Assembly: GCF_025699295.1 (NCBI RefSeq)
Contig: NZ_JAILWB010000001.1
Location: forward strand, 186,001 to 250,000
DNA from: Hydrogenophaga sp.
GTDB taxonomy: Bacteria; Pseudomonadota; Gammaproteobacteria; Burkholderiales; Burkholderiaceae_C
DNA: 64,000 bases
Reading direction: 5' to 3'
Shown here: one piece after another, positions 63,647-64,000 of the stretch
Position numbering within the stretch: position 1 is the stretch's first letter
How the letters are laid out: the number at the start of each line of letters is the position of its first letter
Position numbers and translations under genes: made by a program
The notes under the pieces: model-generated
Databases searched by the model: none
The model's input: only the letters and a program-made list of their open reading frames with translations
What the model was told of the DNA's origin: nothing

Positions 63647-64000
63647 ATGTCCGCATCCGCATCCCTTCCCAAGCGTCAGTTCGACGTCGTCATCGTCGGT
63701 GCCGGCGGCTCCGGCATGCGCGCCTCGCTGCAACTCGCGCGCGCCGGCCTCAAGGTGGCCGTGCTCTCCAAGGTGTTCCCCACCCGCTCGCACACCGTGG
63801 CGGCACAGGGTGGCATCGGCGCCTCGCTGGGCAACATGAACGAGGACAACTGGCACTACCACTTCTACGACACCATCAAGGGCTCCGACTGGCTGGGTGA
63901 CCAGGACGCGATCGAGTTCATGTGTCGCGAAGCGCCCAAGGTGGTGTACGAACTCGAGCACTTCGGCATGCCGTTCGACCGCAATCCCGACGGCACCATC
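63647..64000 (+). CDS. sdhA: Succinate dehydrogenase flavoprotein subunit (partial)
   Basis: The first 118 codons of SdhA, cut off by the window end. [23 protein letters not shown] is the FAD-binding motif (core GAGGSG), and [16 protein letters not shown] contains the histidine that carries FAD covalently. GGAGGCTC lies ten bases before the ATG. SdhB is expected just beyond the window. Confidence 0.96.
   Translation, partial: MSASASLPKRQFDVVIVGAGGSGMRASLQLARAGLKVAVLSKVFPTRSHTVAAQGGIGASLGNMNEDNWHYHFYDTIKGSDWLGDQDAIEFMCREAPKVVYELEHFGMPFDRNPDGTI

Overview
This 64 kb window is ordinary bacterial chromosome. High G+C, dense coding and gene order point to a betaproteobacterium of the Burkholderiales, most likely Comamonadaceae (Hydrogenophaga/Acidovorax-like; genus is inference). 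Supporting signs are a DUF3579 gene beside argD-argF, murJ divergent from rpsT, an mdh-citE-acnB cluster facing a GntR regulator and sdhCDA, a Bug-type (TctC) binding protein, a DUF4148 protein, and interspersed palindromic repeats that I recall from this family. No rRNA, tRNA, CRISPR array, intact prophage or insertion sequence was seen. No gene-free gap exceeds 300 bp; the larger gaps (22272-22540, 29293-29572, 42699-42950, 56738-56984) hold promoters, hairpins or terminators.

Layout. 1-3.3 kb: a MntA/HepT toxin-antitoxin pair whose toxin carries an in-frame amber codon, then small genes and a LysR regulator. 3.3-5.6 kb: a secreted protein, an ECF sigma factor and a membrane ankyrin protein that look like a signalling module. 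5.6-14.9 kb: an SDR, a tripartite RND efflux operon, a MarR-controlled MFS exporter, a thioesterase and glyoxalase I. 14.9-25.3 kb: housekeeping genes (pdxH, folK, pcnB, hda, purM), a TetR/MFS pair with a long palindromic operator, and two overlapping DJ-1-fold genes. 25.3-36 kb: SirB1-like protein, murJ, rpsT, argD, argF and the kynBUA tryptophan catabolic operon; kynU holds two in-frame repeat insertions.

36.2-41.5 kb is the most unusual stretch: a FecR-domain secreted protein, a CHASE2-sensor class III nucleotide cyclase, a cyclic-nucleotide-binding patatin phospholipase in the same transcription unit as the cyclase, and an OmpA-like lipoprotein. This looks like a second-messenger circuit that senses the envelope and drives lipid hydrolysis. 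41.5-42.7 kb holds a decayed two-gene remnant, possibly from a contractile tail-like system.

43-51.9 kb: a Bug receptor, a flavin monooxygenase, an ECF-type sigma factor, a stand-alone ClpP-like protease, an orphan flagellar-rod-like protein, a GFA protein and a MoxR-DUF58-VWA operon with a membrane-anchored HtrA-type protease. 51.9-64 kb: a TCA-cycle block of acnA, acnB, citE-like, mdh, a GntR regulator and sdhC-sdhD-sdhA (cut by the window end), interrupted by an XRE regulator with palindromic operators and a repetitive secreted protein. A 14-bp palindrome at the GntR promoter recurs in the DUF3579/argD intergenic region, suggesting one regulator acts at both places.
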